NCBI GenBank assembly: GCA_023512835.1
Contig: CM042090.1
Location: 53,555,365 to 53,619,364, forward strand
DNA length: 64,000 nt
Direction of reading: 5' to 3'
Source of the DNA: Taxillus chinensis
Lineage: Eukaryota > Streptophyta > Magnoliopsida > Santalales > Loranthaceae
The stretch's first letter is position 1; each line of letters begins with the position of its first letter. The notes beneath the pieces are model-generated. The model was not told the origin of the DNA, made no database searches, and saw nothing but the letters and a program-made list of their open reading frames with translations. A program made the position numbers and the translations under genes. This document shows, in pieces, positions 10,309 to 22,429 of this stretch.

Positions 10309-11848
10309 ATGGCACCCAAGCTCTCTCTTTCTGGGGTTAATCCCGGCCATTTGGTCGATTGGCCTGTAATTTCCAATCCTTCGGCTTGGTTTTTGGACCT
10401 ACGCCCCCTTCTGGACGCTTCCCACATTTTGAATCTGGTCTCCAATCCTGTCGACCTTCTTATCAACGATATTACTGAGTACTACCAGCACATCCGCTGC
10501 ACCACCGATTCCATCCTTTCCCATGTTCGGGGTGAATCCATCGTCATCACCCCCGCCGTCCTCCGCACCACTCTCGACCTACCCCCCAATGAACCTCAGC
10601 GCCCGGACCCAGAATCAATGACAGCTTCCATGGGCTGCACTTACAAAGGGAAGGAATACAAGGTGAAGTCCTTCCAAGGTCGCTACCGGTGGATGGCGAC
10701 CATTCTGAGCCGATGTCTACTGGCACACACATCTGCTCTGGACTTCATTCTGTATGACCTCCTCCTGGCCATGTACGGAGTCTTTGAGGGTCTCTAACGG
10801 ATTGGGGCACCTTCTTGTTCCGATCGCTGAAGAATGGTCCAAAGAACCAATCTTCCGGGTGGATTCTCAGCATCGTCTTCAGGTATCTGCGTCCGTCCCA
10901 TTTCAACAGACGTGGCACTATCCCTTTCCCCCAGGCTTACAATCTTCGCCATCTTACGCCTGATGGGACCATGACGGAATGCCAGCCTTTTGCTGCTCTC
11001 CACCTCCTTCCCGCCTCGGAACAACAGTGCAGTTCGGTTGGTGACCCAGCCGACAACCATGCCCCCGAAGTCAGCTCTGCTCACCGGTCCTCTTGAATTT
11101 GGTCCGTTGCTGCACCCTCCATCTCTCGAACCTCCTAGCACAGCGTCCGTCCCGAACCATCCGAGGTTGTGGGGCCCTCTCTGCCAAGTCCTCATCCGAA
11201 TGATTATTCAGCGCCTTCTCCCACTGATATCCCCGCACCCGACTCACCCGCTGTTGCTGCTGCTGTTGATGCTGCAGTTGCTAAGGCAATGGCAGATGTC
11301 CCTCCTCCTCCTTGTCCTCCGGAAGCACCCTTGCCCCCACTTCCTCAACCTCGTGACTACCTTGACCATCTCTCCACCGACACCTTAACGGACCTCTAGT
11401 TCCGTTTTAGTCTAGCCTGCACCGCCACTATCCCTGACAATGACATCCGGGTGTTTTATGCCCAACACACCAAAACCCTGGAGGATATGATCATCTGGAA
11501 CCTGGACCACGACTTCCTTATGCCGGCAGCCCACATTCCGAACGTTCCCTTCGCTGTTACCTCCAGCCTGGCCCAGGATGCACAAGTTCCTTCTCCTGCT
11601 GAGGCTCGGCCTGCCTCTCCTACCACAGCTATCCCCGTAGTTGACCTCTCTGGTCAAAGTGGATCTGCTGCTCTGGATGCCTCCGATGCTCCAGATGCTC
11701 CTTTTACTGCTACTGCTGCTGACGCACCCTCCACTCTTGCTGACTCCTCTGCCCAGTGCATTCCTGCACCTATTCTCGCGGGGGAGTCCTCGAAAGCCCT
11801 GGAGTTGGCGCTTGGACGTGCCTCGTTTGGTACGGTCCACTCAGATGC
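10309..11848 (+). pseudogene. E2 extra ORF, N-terminal part
   Basis: The frame opens at 10309 with MAPKLSLSG and runs to TAA at 10795-10797. It continues in another frame (10815-11096, 11169-11399, 11451-11848), so a frameshift lies near 10800 and stops lie near 11097 and 11397. Collinear similarity to the E1 ORF can be seen by eye: the VDW...I start, a VRG...TP.VL block, a RYLRPSHF...PFPQ block matching RFLHPDVF...PLPT of E1, and a later DIRVFYAQ...IIWN block matching DLRKAW...LINW. A Pro/Ala-rich low-complexity segment follows. It is cut by a solo LTR at 11849. The matching middle and C-terminal parts lie at 13560 and 51077. Confidence 0.7.
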
Positions 11849-12752
11849 TGTCACGCCCCAGATTTCCAACCCGAGGAAACCAGTTCGTGACTCCCCTTTA
11901 CCCAACCGGCGGGCAAAGGGTTGATATACAATCAAATATCCATGCAGGACATCGTACACATCCACAACAGATATTCACAGACGAAATCAATTATAGTTAT
12001 TAAGCATAAACCAGAATAAATGTATATAAGCCAAACAACTTGCCTTTATTATAATTAAATTCCTTATTACAATATCTCCCCATTAGAGTTACATAAATTC
12101 CTCAAAATCACAAGAAGAAAAATAAACATCAAACAGAATCTTCCACGTAACGCCTGTAGGTCCCTAAAAGAAAACGCATCACAATAGGAGGGGTGAGTAA
12201 CCACAGCTCAGTAGGGATCATGTCTCCCCAACCCATCCCATGCTCCTAGCATCTACATGAGGACGTGCACAAGTGCAGTGTTGTGACAATAAGATATAAG
12301 CAGTTTATAATCCAGTCAAGCGCCCACATAAGTCACAGAACAAGAACAACCTTTACCATAGGCACACAGACTAACATAAACAGTCCCGGGCTTCCACAGC
12401 CACCGGGTTCCAAAACAGTCCCCGGCTTCCACAGCCACCGGGTTGCAAGCAAACACACAGCACACTTGGCCACACAGGCAAAACATCAAACACTAAACAT
12501 GCACAGCCTCACAGGCATAACATCGAACACATAGCGTGCACACATTCACATGCTCTTAAACTTAGTCACACAAACATAAAACCAAACACATAACATGCAC
12601 ACATTCACAGGCTCACAAACTCAGCCACACAGGCATAAAAACAAACACCTAGCATGCGAAATCCCCAGCCTCACGGGCATGTATACAAATATCCAAGCAA
12701 AATACGCCATTGAAAGCCAACATCCATATAGGAGATCACACCTATATGGATT

Positions 12753-12797
<45 letters not shown>

Positions 12798-13559
12798 AGA
12801 AAATACAACAAACTGCCTATCACAAGGCCAAAACCCTGGGATAGGTTCAAGGAGGAACAGAACCCCTACCTTGTAAGTGTCCTCTTGCTCTTGCTTCCAC
12901 GCTAGACACCATCCACCCATGCGAACCACCACGGCAGTGATCAAAAACTCACCTCTCTCTCTCCCTCTGTCTCTCTGTCTCTCTCTCTCTCTCTCAAGCT
13001 GCGGCGGCTGACAGAAAAGAAACCCTAAACCTAAAACAAGAGGGCTCCTCATCCTTATATAGACACATCAATATCAAAACGACGTAGTTTTGATTAAGTG
13101 AATCCAGCATCAAAATGACGTAGTTTTGATTACACAAGCTACAACCTTTCCGCATCCATACAAGACAAAATATTCACAATTCCAACATGCCCCTTTAGGA
13201 AAAGATGATTAGAATCACAAAACCAAGGTGATGGTGCAAAAACATGGCTGCACGTGACAAAGACCATTGTCACGTGCAAGCTCCAAATGCCCTAAGATTT
13301 TTCCCCAAGCTTTAGAACAACATTAGGAAGGCTCCTATGCAAAAACCTCACTACCCGTGACAACCATTGTCACGTGCATTGTCGCGTGCAGCCCCAAAAA
13401 GCTTCCGCTTGGGCTCAAATCTTGCCCCTAGCTTACTCACCATCAACAAAGTGTTCTAGCGAATGTGTGTCAGAATAAAACTCCCTAAAACCCAACAATT
13501 GCCACTCAAAAGGCATAACTGTGACTAACTCCTCACATCGCAAAACACGGGTCATTACA
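11849..13559 (-). mobile_element. Solo LTR of Ty3/gypsy family G in E2 (no clear TSD)
   Basis: Read on the + strand it begins TGTCACGCCCCAG and ends CACGGGTCATTACA, so it is in minus orientation; length 1711 bp. The flanking bases (GATGC before, AATCT after) do not match. That points either to a deletion at one edge or to recombination between two different copies. It carries two CCCGGGCTTCCACAGCCACC-type units (about 12384-12447), a (TA)n run at 12756-12795 and the palindromic promoter motifs near 13075-13130. Frames near 12265-12876 and 12621-13052 are fortuitous. Confidence 0.9.
12756..12795. repeat. (AT)n microsatellite
   Basis: Twenty AT units at a position where the other G-family LTRs also carry TA runs (3610, 15040, 33230, 50360). 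Confidence 0.95.
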
Positions 13560-13929
13560 AATCTTTGTGCTGTCCGCTTAGCTAGACCGCCACGCCCAAG
13601 CCCAGAGCGCCCAAATTTCTACCATCACCACCAAGGTTGATGCTTTAGGCGCCTAACTCCTCTCCGCCCTGACCGAATCCTCCACTTCCATCGAGCAGAA
13701 GATGGATCTCGTCGCCTCGTCCGTTCATTCCCTGTCTACATCTTTCGCGGACTTGGCGCACACCATGACTCATCCTCCTACCGCATCGTGGCGATCTGCC
13801 AAAACAGGGGAGAAAGTGTCATCTGATCCTTCTGCACCTTCCTCAACTCATGCTGAGAAGCGGTCTGCATCTTCACTACTTTCGGGAGTTACAATCCCCA
13901 AACGTAGCAGCTTCTCTTAGCCTAGCTCC
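13560..13929 (+). pseudogene. E2 extra ORF, middle coiled-coil part
   Basis: Between the solo LTR and G1 this piece continues the E2 extra ORF. The frame through 13702-13920 encodes a heptad-like stretch (SSTSIEQKMDLVASSVHSLS) equivalent to the E1 coiled coil, then a Ser/Lys-rich basic segment. Stops lie near 13650 and at 13918-13920. The last five bases, GCTCC (13925-13929), are the left target duplication of G1; the reading continues at 51077. Confidence 0.6.
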
Positions 13930-14499
13930 TGTCATGCCCTGAATTTCCAACCCGAGGAAACCGGTACGTGACTCCCCTTTACTCACCCGGTGGGCAAGGG
14001 GTTAGGATAAAATAACTCTACACAGGGCTCAAACTCCCACTATAGATATTCAGAATAACCAAACCATATATCATTGTTTTAACTTAAAACATAATAATCA
14101 ATTACAAACCAGACAATAGGTGTTTACAAACCAAACATGCCTTTATTGCAGTCAAAACCCTTTTACAATCATTCCCCACTGGGGTTACAAAGGTTCCACA
14201 AAATAACATAACACAAATTATATTTAACAAAGCAACAAAACAGAACTGCCTTCCACCTTGGTGTCTCCACCTAACACCTGTAAGTCCCTGAAAGGAAAAC
14301 AACACAGTAGGAGGGGTGACTAACCACAGCTTAGTAGGGATCATGTCTCCCCGACCCATCCCATGCTCTTAGTATCTACATGTCGATGTGTATAGGTGCA
14401 GTGTCGTGGTACAAGTATTTAACTAAGTATAAACATCCACAAAGAGTATGTTAACACAAACAAGTCACAGGAACAGGTACAACCACAACTACAACCACA

Positions 14500-14830
14500 C
14501 AGGCTCCATAGCCACACAGGCTCCATATACACAGCCACATAGGCTCACAATCAGCCATAGGCTCACATTCAGCCACACAGGCTCATAATCTGCCACACAG
14601 GCTCACATTCAACCACACAGGCTCACAATCAGCCACACAGGCTCACAATCTGCCACACAGGCTCACATTCAAACACATAGCATGCATTTCAGCCACACAG
14701 GCATATAATCAAACACATAGCATGCATCTCAGCCACACATGCATATAATCAAACACATAGCATTCATCTTAGCCACACAGGCATATAATCAAACACATAG
14801 CATGCATCTAGATCAACAATCATTATATCA
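14500..14830. repeat. Minisatellite CCACACAGGCTCACAATCAG in the G1 LTR
   Basis: About nine ~20-24 bp units (CCACACAGGCTCA...) grade into a ~50-bp unit containing CACACAGGCATATAATCAAACA, repeated about three times. The partner 5' LTR has an equivalent array at 49858-50120. Confidence 0.85.
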
Positions 14831-15035
14831 AGCATATCTCCCCTCACCCCCCTGAAACCCCAAGGTTTCCCACGCGATCCTATAGCGGAACGAAGCCTAA
14901 CGAACCACGGACATCCCAACGGCCTCTAAAACCCACTACCCCGCAACGAACCCCGAGAGTTCCCATACCACGGACTCAACGTCAGAATCAAACGAAACAT
15001 GCCATTGAAGGCCAACATCCATATAGGAGATCACA

Positions 15036-15074
<39 letters not shown>

Positions 15075-15310
15075 AAAAAGCCACAAATCGCCTATCACAA
15101 GGCCAAAACCCTGGGATAGATTCAAGGAAGAACAGAACGCCTACGTCAGGAAGATCCTCCTTGCTCTTGCTCCCATGTTAGACGCCGTCCACCCACGCGA
15201 CTCACCCCAGCAGCAATGCTCAAGAACTCTCTCTTTTTCCCCCTCTCTCTCTGCAATGGCTGCGGCGGCTGACAACAAAAACCCTAAACCTAAAACAAAG
15301 AGAGCTCCTC

Positions 15311-15460
15311 CTTATATAGACCTCACTTATCAAAATGACGTAGTTTTGATAAATGAAATCCCACCATCAAAACGACGTAGCTTTGATAAATGAAATCCCA
15401 CCATCAAAACGACATTGTTTTGATAAATGAAACACACCATCAAAACAACGTAGTTTTGAT
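15311..15460 (-). promoter_or_regulatory. G1 3' LTR promoter: TATA and four palindromic motifs
   Basis: The TATA box reads TATATAAG on the minus strand (15311-15318). Upstream of it in transcription direction (higher coordinates) lie four copies, spaced about 32-34 bp, of the motif with arms ATCAAAAC and GTTTTGAT. Some centres are mutated (GACATT, AACGTA). Confidence 0.6.
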
Positions 15461-15748
15461 AAATGAAACACTCCCTCGAAGACTCGTAGAACACTGCCTC
15501 GAGGATCACCGCCTCGGAGCCTCACAGTTGCAGCCTCGAAGATCATTGGAAACGCGGCCTCGAAGATCTGTCTCGAAGATCAAACCTTCGACCCTCAAAC
15601 CTTCGAACTTTGACCCTCAGACCTTCGGCCCTCGGTCTTCGACCTTCGACTGAAATCTTTGGGTCTTCCACCTTTCGACCCAAGCATTCGCCCAGGGTAC
15701 TGTTTATCTTTGTTCTAGCTTGTTCTTCCCAAAACACGGGTCATTACA

Positions 15749-16069
15749 TCCTCTCCTCCTTAAGACTTTTCGTCCTCGAAAAGAAATTACATGCCACTAG
15801 GACCGCGAGGAATAACAAACACATGCAACCCACTATACAAAAGGCAAGCCACAACACACAAATAGATCATACACCGCACACAGCACATAACAGGACATAC
15901 GTCCACAAACTCAACAAGGCACCACTATAATGCATATAACACATACCCGCATGTCACAAATACACATCTCAAACACAAATTAATGCCTAAAAAGGACAAT
16001 ACACAACACATAAACAACTAGCACAAAAAATCACACCACTATCTCTTGGCCAACAGCCACCTCCCACCC
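15749..16069 (-). other. G1 PPT and 3' untranslated region
   Basis: 15749-15764 is the reverse complement of a purine tract (AGGAGGAGAGGA) abutting the 3' LTR, which primes plus-strand synthesis. The rest is CA-rich and noncoding. Confidence 0.75.
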
Positions 16070-19000
16070 TCAAGCTTGTTCGTCCTCGAACAACTCCGGG
16101 TGCTGCTCACGCATCATGGACTCACGTTCCCATGTCTCCTCCTCAATGCCATAGTGCTGCCACAGCACATGAACCAAAGGAATAGCACAACCACGCAAAA
16201 GCTTCTCCTGTCGATCCAGTATACGGATAGGGGCCTCAACAATGGACATGTCATCCTCAATGTCCAATGTTCCCCAATCAACCACATGAGTAGGGTCGGG
16301 ATGATACTTTCTCAACTGGGACACATGGAACACATTATGCACCCAACTCAACCGCGGTGGCAACGCTAACCGGTAGGCCACTGGCCCCACAAGAGCCATA
16401 ACCTCAAAAGGACCAATGAAAACAGAGATAGCTTGCAACCTCTCCCAAACTGTCGATGGCCACGACGTGGAGAAACATGGAGGAACACATGATCACCCAC
16501 AGAAAACTCCAAAGGTCGCTACCTTCGATCTGCATAAGATTTCTGGCTGATAACAAGCACTGATGAATCAACTTAACCTTCTCAGTAGCCTCTTGAACCA
16601 ACTGTGGTCCCAATAGAGCGGTCTCCCACACCTCAGTCCAACACAGAGGTGATCGGCACAGCCTCCCATACAACGCCTCAAAAGGGGCCATCCCAATGGA
16701 TGCCTAGTAACTGTTGTTGTAGGCAAACTCCACCAAAGGAAGGTGAGTTGTCCAAGAACCACCAAAGTCTAACACACAGGCCCTCAACATATCTTCCAAT
16801 GTCTGATTTGTCCTCTTTGTTTGACCGTCAGTTTTCGGGTGAAAGGCGGTACTCAAGTTAAGCGTTGTCCCCATGGCCTCCTGCAAGCCTACCTAAAATC
16901 AGGAAGTGAACCTCGAATCTCTGTCGGACACAATCGATGATGGCACTCCATGCAATCTCACAATCTCGTTCACATAGAGCTGACTCAATGCCCCAATGGA
17001 ATCCCACTCCCGAACGGCAAGAAAATGGGCCGACTTGGTTAGCCGATCCATAATCACCCAAATCATGTCTTTCCCCCCAGTGGTGGGTGGAAGACCAGTC
17101 ACAAAATCCATCGCTATGTGGTCCCACTTCCACTCCGCTATTGGCAATGGTTGCAACATGCCTGTCAGCCGCTGATGCTCCGCTTTCACTTGTTGACAAG
17201 TAAGGCACCTTGCAACAAATGCTGCCACATCATGTTTTATCCCAGGCCACCATAAATGCCCCCGAAGTGCATGGTACATCTCCGTACCCCCTGGATGTAT
17301 CGCAACTCTAGACTGATGGAAAGCCCTCATTGCCTCGTCTCTAAGAGAAGAAGCCACTACCAATTGTCCCTGAAAGGACAACTCATGCTCAGGACCCTCT
17401 ATCTAATCCTCAGATAGCTCGCCAGCCGCAATACGGGCACGGAGAACCTCATACTCTATATCACCCAACTGTCCCTCCCGGACTCGCTGGTACAACTCAG
17501 GCACAACAACAATGGGACTCAGGACTGTCCCACCATCACGAGCAATAGGCTGCAACTGCAACATCACCAACTGCTCCATCAGCTTCCACTTTCTCACTGC
17601 CACCTCAGCTTTTCCTTTCCTACTCAACGCGTCAGCCACAACATTGCCCTTGCCTAGGGTATAGACAAGAGTAAAGTCAAAGGTCTACAAATACTCCACC
17701 CATCTCCTCAGCCTCAAATTCAAGTCCTTCTGAGTAAAAATGTATTGAAGGCTCTTGTGATCTGAGAATACCACAAACTTCTCCCCCAGGAGGTAATGCT
17801 ACTAACTCTTCAAAGCAAAGATGAAAGCTGCCAACTCAAGATCATGGGTCGGGTAATTCTGCTCATGTGGTTTCAACTACCTCGACCCATAAGCTACCAC
17901 ATTGTGCTCTTGCATAAGCACACACCCCAAACCAATCCGGGATGCATCACAATACACCTCATATGGGACGTCCTCCCTAGGTAACCTTAACACAGGTGCA
18001 GTGGTTAAATGAGTTTTAAGAGTCGCAAACGCCTGCTAACACTTGTCAGTCCACTCAAACTTCACTCCCTTCCTAGTCAAAGCCGTCATAGGAGCTACCA
18101 AACGGGAGAATCCTTCTACAAAACGATGATAATGCCCCACCAAGCCAAGAAAACTACAAATCTCAAAAACATTGGTTGGCCTTTCCCACGATGATACAAC
18201 CTCAATCTTAGCTGGGTCCACTCTAACCCCTTCAGCTGACATTACATGGCCAAGAAAATGAACCTCCTACATCCAAAACTCACATTTTCTAGCAAACAAC
18301 TACTGGTCCCTCAAGGTTTGTAACACTGTTGCCAAATGCTCCACATGCTCCATCTCCGTCTTGGAATACACCAAAATGTCATCTATAAACACCACCATAA
18401 AAGAATCCTAGTATGGAGCAAAAATATGGTTCATCAAATGCATGAACACGGTTGGTGCATTAATGAGCCCAAAAGGCATCACTACCCACTCATAATGCCC
18501 ATACCTGCACTGAAAAGCAGTCTTAGGGATATCCTCCTCTCTAACCCTCAACTAGTGGTACCCCGACCACAGATCTATCTTGGAAAACCACTAGGCCCCA
18601 CTCAACTGGTCAAACAAGTCATATATTCGAGGTAATGGATACTTGTTCTTCATAGTTACCAAGTTTACTTTCCTGTAGTCAATGCAAAGACGAAGCGTAC
18701 CATCTGCCTTCTTTGCAAAGAGCACTGGAGCACCCCAAGGTGAGGTACTCGGCCTGATATATCCCTGGTTCACCAACTCCTCCATCTGCCTCCGAAGCTC
18801 CCTCAACTCAGCTGGTCTCATACGATAAGCCACTTGGGTGATCGGACCCATCCCCGGTACCAACTCAATAGTGAACTCCACACTCCTCTTAGGTGGTAAA
18901 CTCCTCAACTCCTCAGGAAAGACATCCTGAAATTGGTTAACAACAACTGGCCACACCCTCTTTTCCACTTTCCCCTCCTCAGCAAAGGCTAGGGTTGCCA

Positions 19001-19211
19001 ACCTATGGGTAATGGCACCCCACTGGTCCAACACTGGCCCAGCTCGACTCGCCTCACGATCCCGCTCCCCTGCAGGGTGCAAGAAACCCCTGCAGGTGAC
19101 ACGAATGTTACTCATCATCGGTAACAATCTATCTTGGCCTGGAAAGCCATAAGCCAATCCATACCCAGAATCATATCAAACATCCTCAATGGCATCACAT
19201 ACAAATTAAAT
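16070..19211 (-). pseudogene. G1 pol: protease tail, RT, RNase H, integrase, chromodomain-like end
   Basis: The minus-strand polyprotein runs right to left. RT (about 18040-18960) has a [11 protein letters not shown] block, LCIDYRKVN and the catalytic FIDD at about 18375-18395. RNase H (about 17640-17970) has the EVYCDAS and [11 protein letters not shown] blocks. Integrase (about 16700-17340) has the HHCC zinc finger, DFVTGLP and SDRDSRF; the third catalytic residue is Lys in GQTKR where Glu is expected. The end (16070-16438) contains GPFEV, an HNVFHVSQLRKY block and a chromodomain-like VLW...TWERE tail. From 18960 to about 16540 one frame is kept and interrupted by many stops, mostly TAG where Gln or Trp is conserved; frame changes lie near 19250, near 19110 and near 16500. 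It cannot make a full product. Confidence 0.93.
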
Positions 19212-20825
19212 CTAAGTTTCACTTCTCCTATGGTTAACGTATTCACGGCAAACACTTCTCACCTCAATCATACCTCCCACCGGAGACTGAACAACTAGGG
19301 GTCTCTCTGCCTTAACACATTCTAATCCCAATCCCTCAATCAGGAGTTCAACAACGAATGAACAAGATGCACCCATATCAAAAAGAACAGAAGCAAGCGT
19401 ACGAGAGATCAAAAGGGTACCTCTAACCACTGAAGGTCCTACCCCACCCTCTGCCAGTGGAGGTGGTAGCTCAGCCTCCTCCTGGTGTGTTGCATTCAGT
19501 GAGAACACCCTCCCTTGGCCCGTGCCACTGGTCCGCTCACCTACTGGGCGGTTCCCATCCTGACTGCGTCTAGCAGTGGTCTGCTGCCACTCCGGTCTCC
19601 CCTGAGGTCGGGACTGACTAGCCTGCCACTGACGAGCTGGTTTCTCTGCTGGTACCCAAAAACTGGCATCACTCCTCATGCTAGATGCCATGCCTCCTGC
19701 TCCCTTGTTATTGCTCCTGCAAACTCGGCTCAAATGGCCTTCTCGTCCACAGCTCTTGCAGTGCCAATCCTTCTTGGGACACTCCCTCTTGACGTGGCCT
19801 TGCTCCCCATAACAATAACAACTTTTGGGGAGACCTCCTGCTAAACCTCCCTGCCTGCTGCCACCAAAGGTGAACCTACCTCGGTTCACTGATGATTGAC
19901 CCCTGCTATGAAAAGAACTGCTACCTCCCTCCTCTGTCTTGGGCCTCTTAGGCCCTGGATCACGTTCAGACCCTCCCTGTAACTGTCGATCCTGATTGGC
20001 CTGCCTCCCATCATCGAGCTCCCTCTCAGCTATACGGACTATCTCAACAACCTCAGCATAAGTCCTCAAACGTAGTATCGCCACCCTCTGCCTAAGGGCT
20101 GACCTGAAACCCAAGGTGAACTTGTGGGCCTTCATGTCCTCCCTTGCCACAGTCTCGGGAGCAAATATACTCCAGCTCCGGAACACTCGCTTATACTCGT
20201 GCATTGTCTTCGACCCCTGCCTCAGGCTGCCGAATTCCTCCCTCTTTTGCCACCTCAATGACTCGGGGAAGAACTCATCATGGAAGAGTTGCAGGAACTC
20301 GTCCCACAACATGAATTGCACTTTATGGCTTCCCGCAACACTCTGCCACCACTCCAAGGCATTCCCCTCTAGCTGCCGAATGGCTAGCCTCACCTTATCC
20401 TCCTCCCGAGGTAGGAGAAAGGAAAACACATGCTCGATCTGTCTCAACCAATGCTCAGGTATCATTGGATCCCCCTCTCCCTTGAACCTCGAAAGTTGTT
20501 CCTTTCAGAACCTCATCACAACTTCATCTTCTACACGGTGCATCGATACGCCACCCAGTGAACTCTCATGCTCACGAGGTAACTCCCCTACTGGTGGTGG
20601 TGGTGGTGGCACCACCTGCTGTGCTGCCATCTCACGGTGCACTTCCTCCCGAACCTCTTACCGGATACCCTCTCTCAGCTCCTAGACTTCTTGTCGGATG
20701 CCCTCTTGCAGCTGTGCCATCAACAACTCATTTCCTCCAGCGGGCTGTTCTCAACCTGGACCCTCATGGGCAGATGACTCATCAACCACTGCCCCAGACG
20801 TACGCGTCGCTCTCCTCGGTGGCAT
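19212..20825 (-). pseudogene. G1 gag and start of protease
   Basis: The frame starts with ATG at 20825 (MPPRRATRTSG) and runs to 19212; stops near 20749, 20686, 20665 and 20500 break its first third. The capsid-type retrotransposon gag domain lies at about 19960-20465 (ALEWWQSV, FFPESLRWQK, F.RSWSIF). Two zinc knuckles follow near 19730-19835: the first has Tyr in place of its second Cys (CYCYGEQGH), the second is intact (CKSCGREGHLSRVC). The protease active site follows with FDMGAS where DTGA is usual. The frame shifts near 19250. Gag packages element RNA; this copy is inactive. Confidence 0.9.
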
Positions 20826-21276
20826 TCTTACTACACTAAGTAAGAAAGATAATCGTCAAAACACATTTGAAATCAATCACGCGTCACTACCCCTACCCCA
20901 TTTATCAATTCAATTATCACATGGCAATTCACACTTTGCACAAATTTTAGTTCTCATTAAATCACATTGCACAAGTAGCAATTTCATAAGCACACAGTTT
21001 AAGTTATCATAAAATCAGAGTTACACAGATTAAATCACGTTCTTCATATTTGCCTATCACATGCTTTATTCCAGTTCTCCACACAATCAAACATAGACAA
21101 CAAATGCAACTAATGCCATAATGCCAATGCATGCAAATCCTACCACAAGTCTGGACTACCCCAAGCACACCTTAGAGGCTCAAAGAGGAACGTGTTGATC
21201 AGGCATGTCCCTCCAGGCTCCTCCAAAGGACTTAAGATAATCAAATCCGCCCACTACACTAGGCCAACTAGACCAT
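20826..21276 (-). other. G1 5' untranslated leader
   Basis: AT-rich noncoding sequence between PBS and gag. Its PBS-proximal part (about 20930-21290) is closely repeated at 30990-31364 in G3, which helps identify that decayed copy. Confidence 0.7.
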
Positions 21277-21288
21277 GCTCTGATACCA
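21277..21288 (-). other. G1 primer binding site (initiator tRNA-Met)
   Basis: The minus strand reads TGGTATCAGAGC, complementary to the 3' end of plant initiator tRNA-Met. It lies three bases inside the 5' LTR. Confidence 0.9.
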
Positions 21289-21291
21289 TAC

Positions 21292-21882
21292 TATCACGCC
21301 CCGAATTTCCAACCTGAGGAAATCGGTACGTGACTCCCCTTTACCTATCCGGTGGGCAAGGGGTTGGGATAAAATAACTCTACACAGGGCTCAAACTCCC
21401 ACTATAAATATTCAAAATAACCAAACCATATATCTTTGTTTAACTTAAAACATAATAATCAATTACGAACTAGACAATAGGTGTTTACAAACAAAACATG
21501 CCTTTATTGCAGTCAAAACCCTTCTATAATCATTCCCCACTGTGTTACAAAGGTTCCACAAAAACATAACACAAATTACATTTAACAAAGCAACAAAATA
21601 GAACTGCCTTCCACCTTGATGTCTCCACCTAATGCCTGTAGGTCCCCGAAAGGAAAACAACACAAGAGGAGGGGTGAGCAACCACAACTCATTAGGGATC
21701 ATGTCTCCCCGACCCATCCCATGCTCCTAGTATCTACATGTCGACGTGTATAGGTGCAGTGTCATGGTACAAGTATTTAAACAGGTATAAACATCCAGAA
21801 AGAGTATGTCAACACAAACAAGTCACAAGAATAGGTACAACCACAACCACAGCCACACAGGCTCCACAATCAACCACATAGG
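21292..21882 (-). mobile_element. G1 5' LTR, first segment
   Basis: It begins TATCACGCCCCGAATTTCC; the terminal TG is changed to TA. It stops at the insertion of element A, whose target duplication ATAGG ends this segment (21878-21882). The LTR resumes at 49854. Confidence 0.92.
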
Positions 21883-22323
21883 TGTTGGACCCCATTTTGT
21901 CCGGGTTGGACGTACATATTCATTTTCAGCTTTATATTATTCCATATCTGTCATTCACTTTGTATTAATAAATAAAGAGGCGTGATTATTAATTTAAAGG
22001 GCGCGACGTTAAAAAAAACAAAAAAAAAGAGTCCAAAACAAAACAAAAAAAACAACAAAACAGAAAAACAAAACAAAACAAAATAAAAAAACAACAAGAA
22101 AAAAAACAAGACAAAACAAAAAAAAAACAAAAAAAAATTAAAAAAGTCGTTTTTTAGGACCGGATGTGCGTCTACTCTTTTTATTTTTCAAACAGCATTT
22201 TCTGCACCAACATAAAACAAAACCAACGGTCACGGCACTATTCCAACGGTCATGGCAATGTTCCAATGATCACGGCACTATTTCAACCGGCTATATTCTC
22301 CACCAACGGCCACTTCTCCACCC

Positions 22324-22330
22324 TATAAAT
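22324..22330 (+). promoter_or_regulatory. TATA box upstream of the LTR-borne small ORF
   Basis: CCCTATAAATACACC is a canonical plant TATA box 100 bp before ATG 22430, followed by a C/T-rich leader. The copy in the other LTR is at 48128-48134. Confidence 0.6.
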
Positions 22331-22429
22331 ACACCCTCATTCCTCTTCTTCACTCACACAACTTCCACTCTACCACTCTTCAAACTCTTTTATTCAATTC
22401 TCCACGGTTTTGCCTCCTCTTCTGCGAAA

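Larger units (their letters stand above)
13930..15748 (-). mobile_element. G1 3' LTR
   Basis: 1819 bp, beginning TGTCATGCCCTGAA and ending CACGGGTCATTACA on the + strand. It is directly followed by the reverse complement of a polypurine tract. It contains the AGCCACACAGGCTC minisatellite (14500-14800), a TA run near 15040-15071, a TATA box and four palindromic motifs (15311-15460), and CTCGAAG-type motifs (15475-15660). Frames near 14102-14359 and 15390-15930 are not supported as genes. Confidence 0.93.

Noticed and set aside
14500..14830. Possible CRISPR-like array of regular short repeats
   Set aside because: Units are degenerate, spacers are not unique, and the context is a plant LTR; it is a minisatellite.
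21277..21288. A tRNA gene suggested by the tRNA-Met match
   Set aside because: Only the 12-base primer-binding complement is present, at the LTR edge; no cloverleaf sequence follows.
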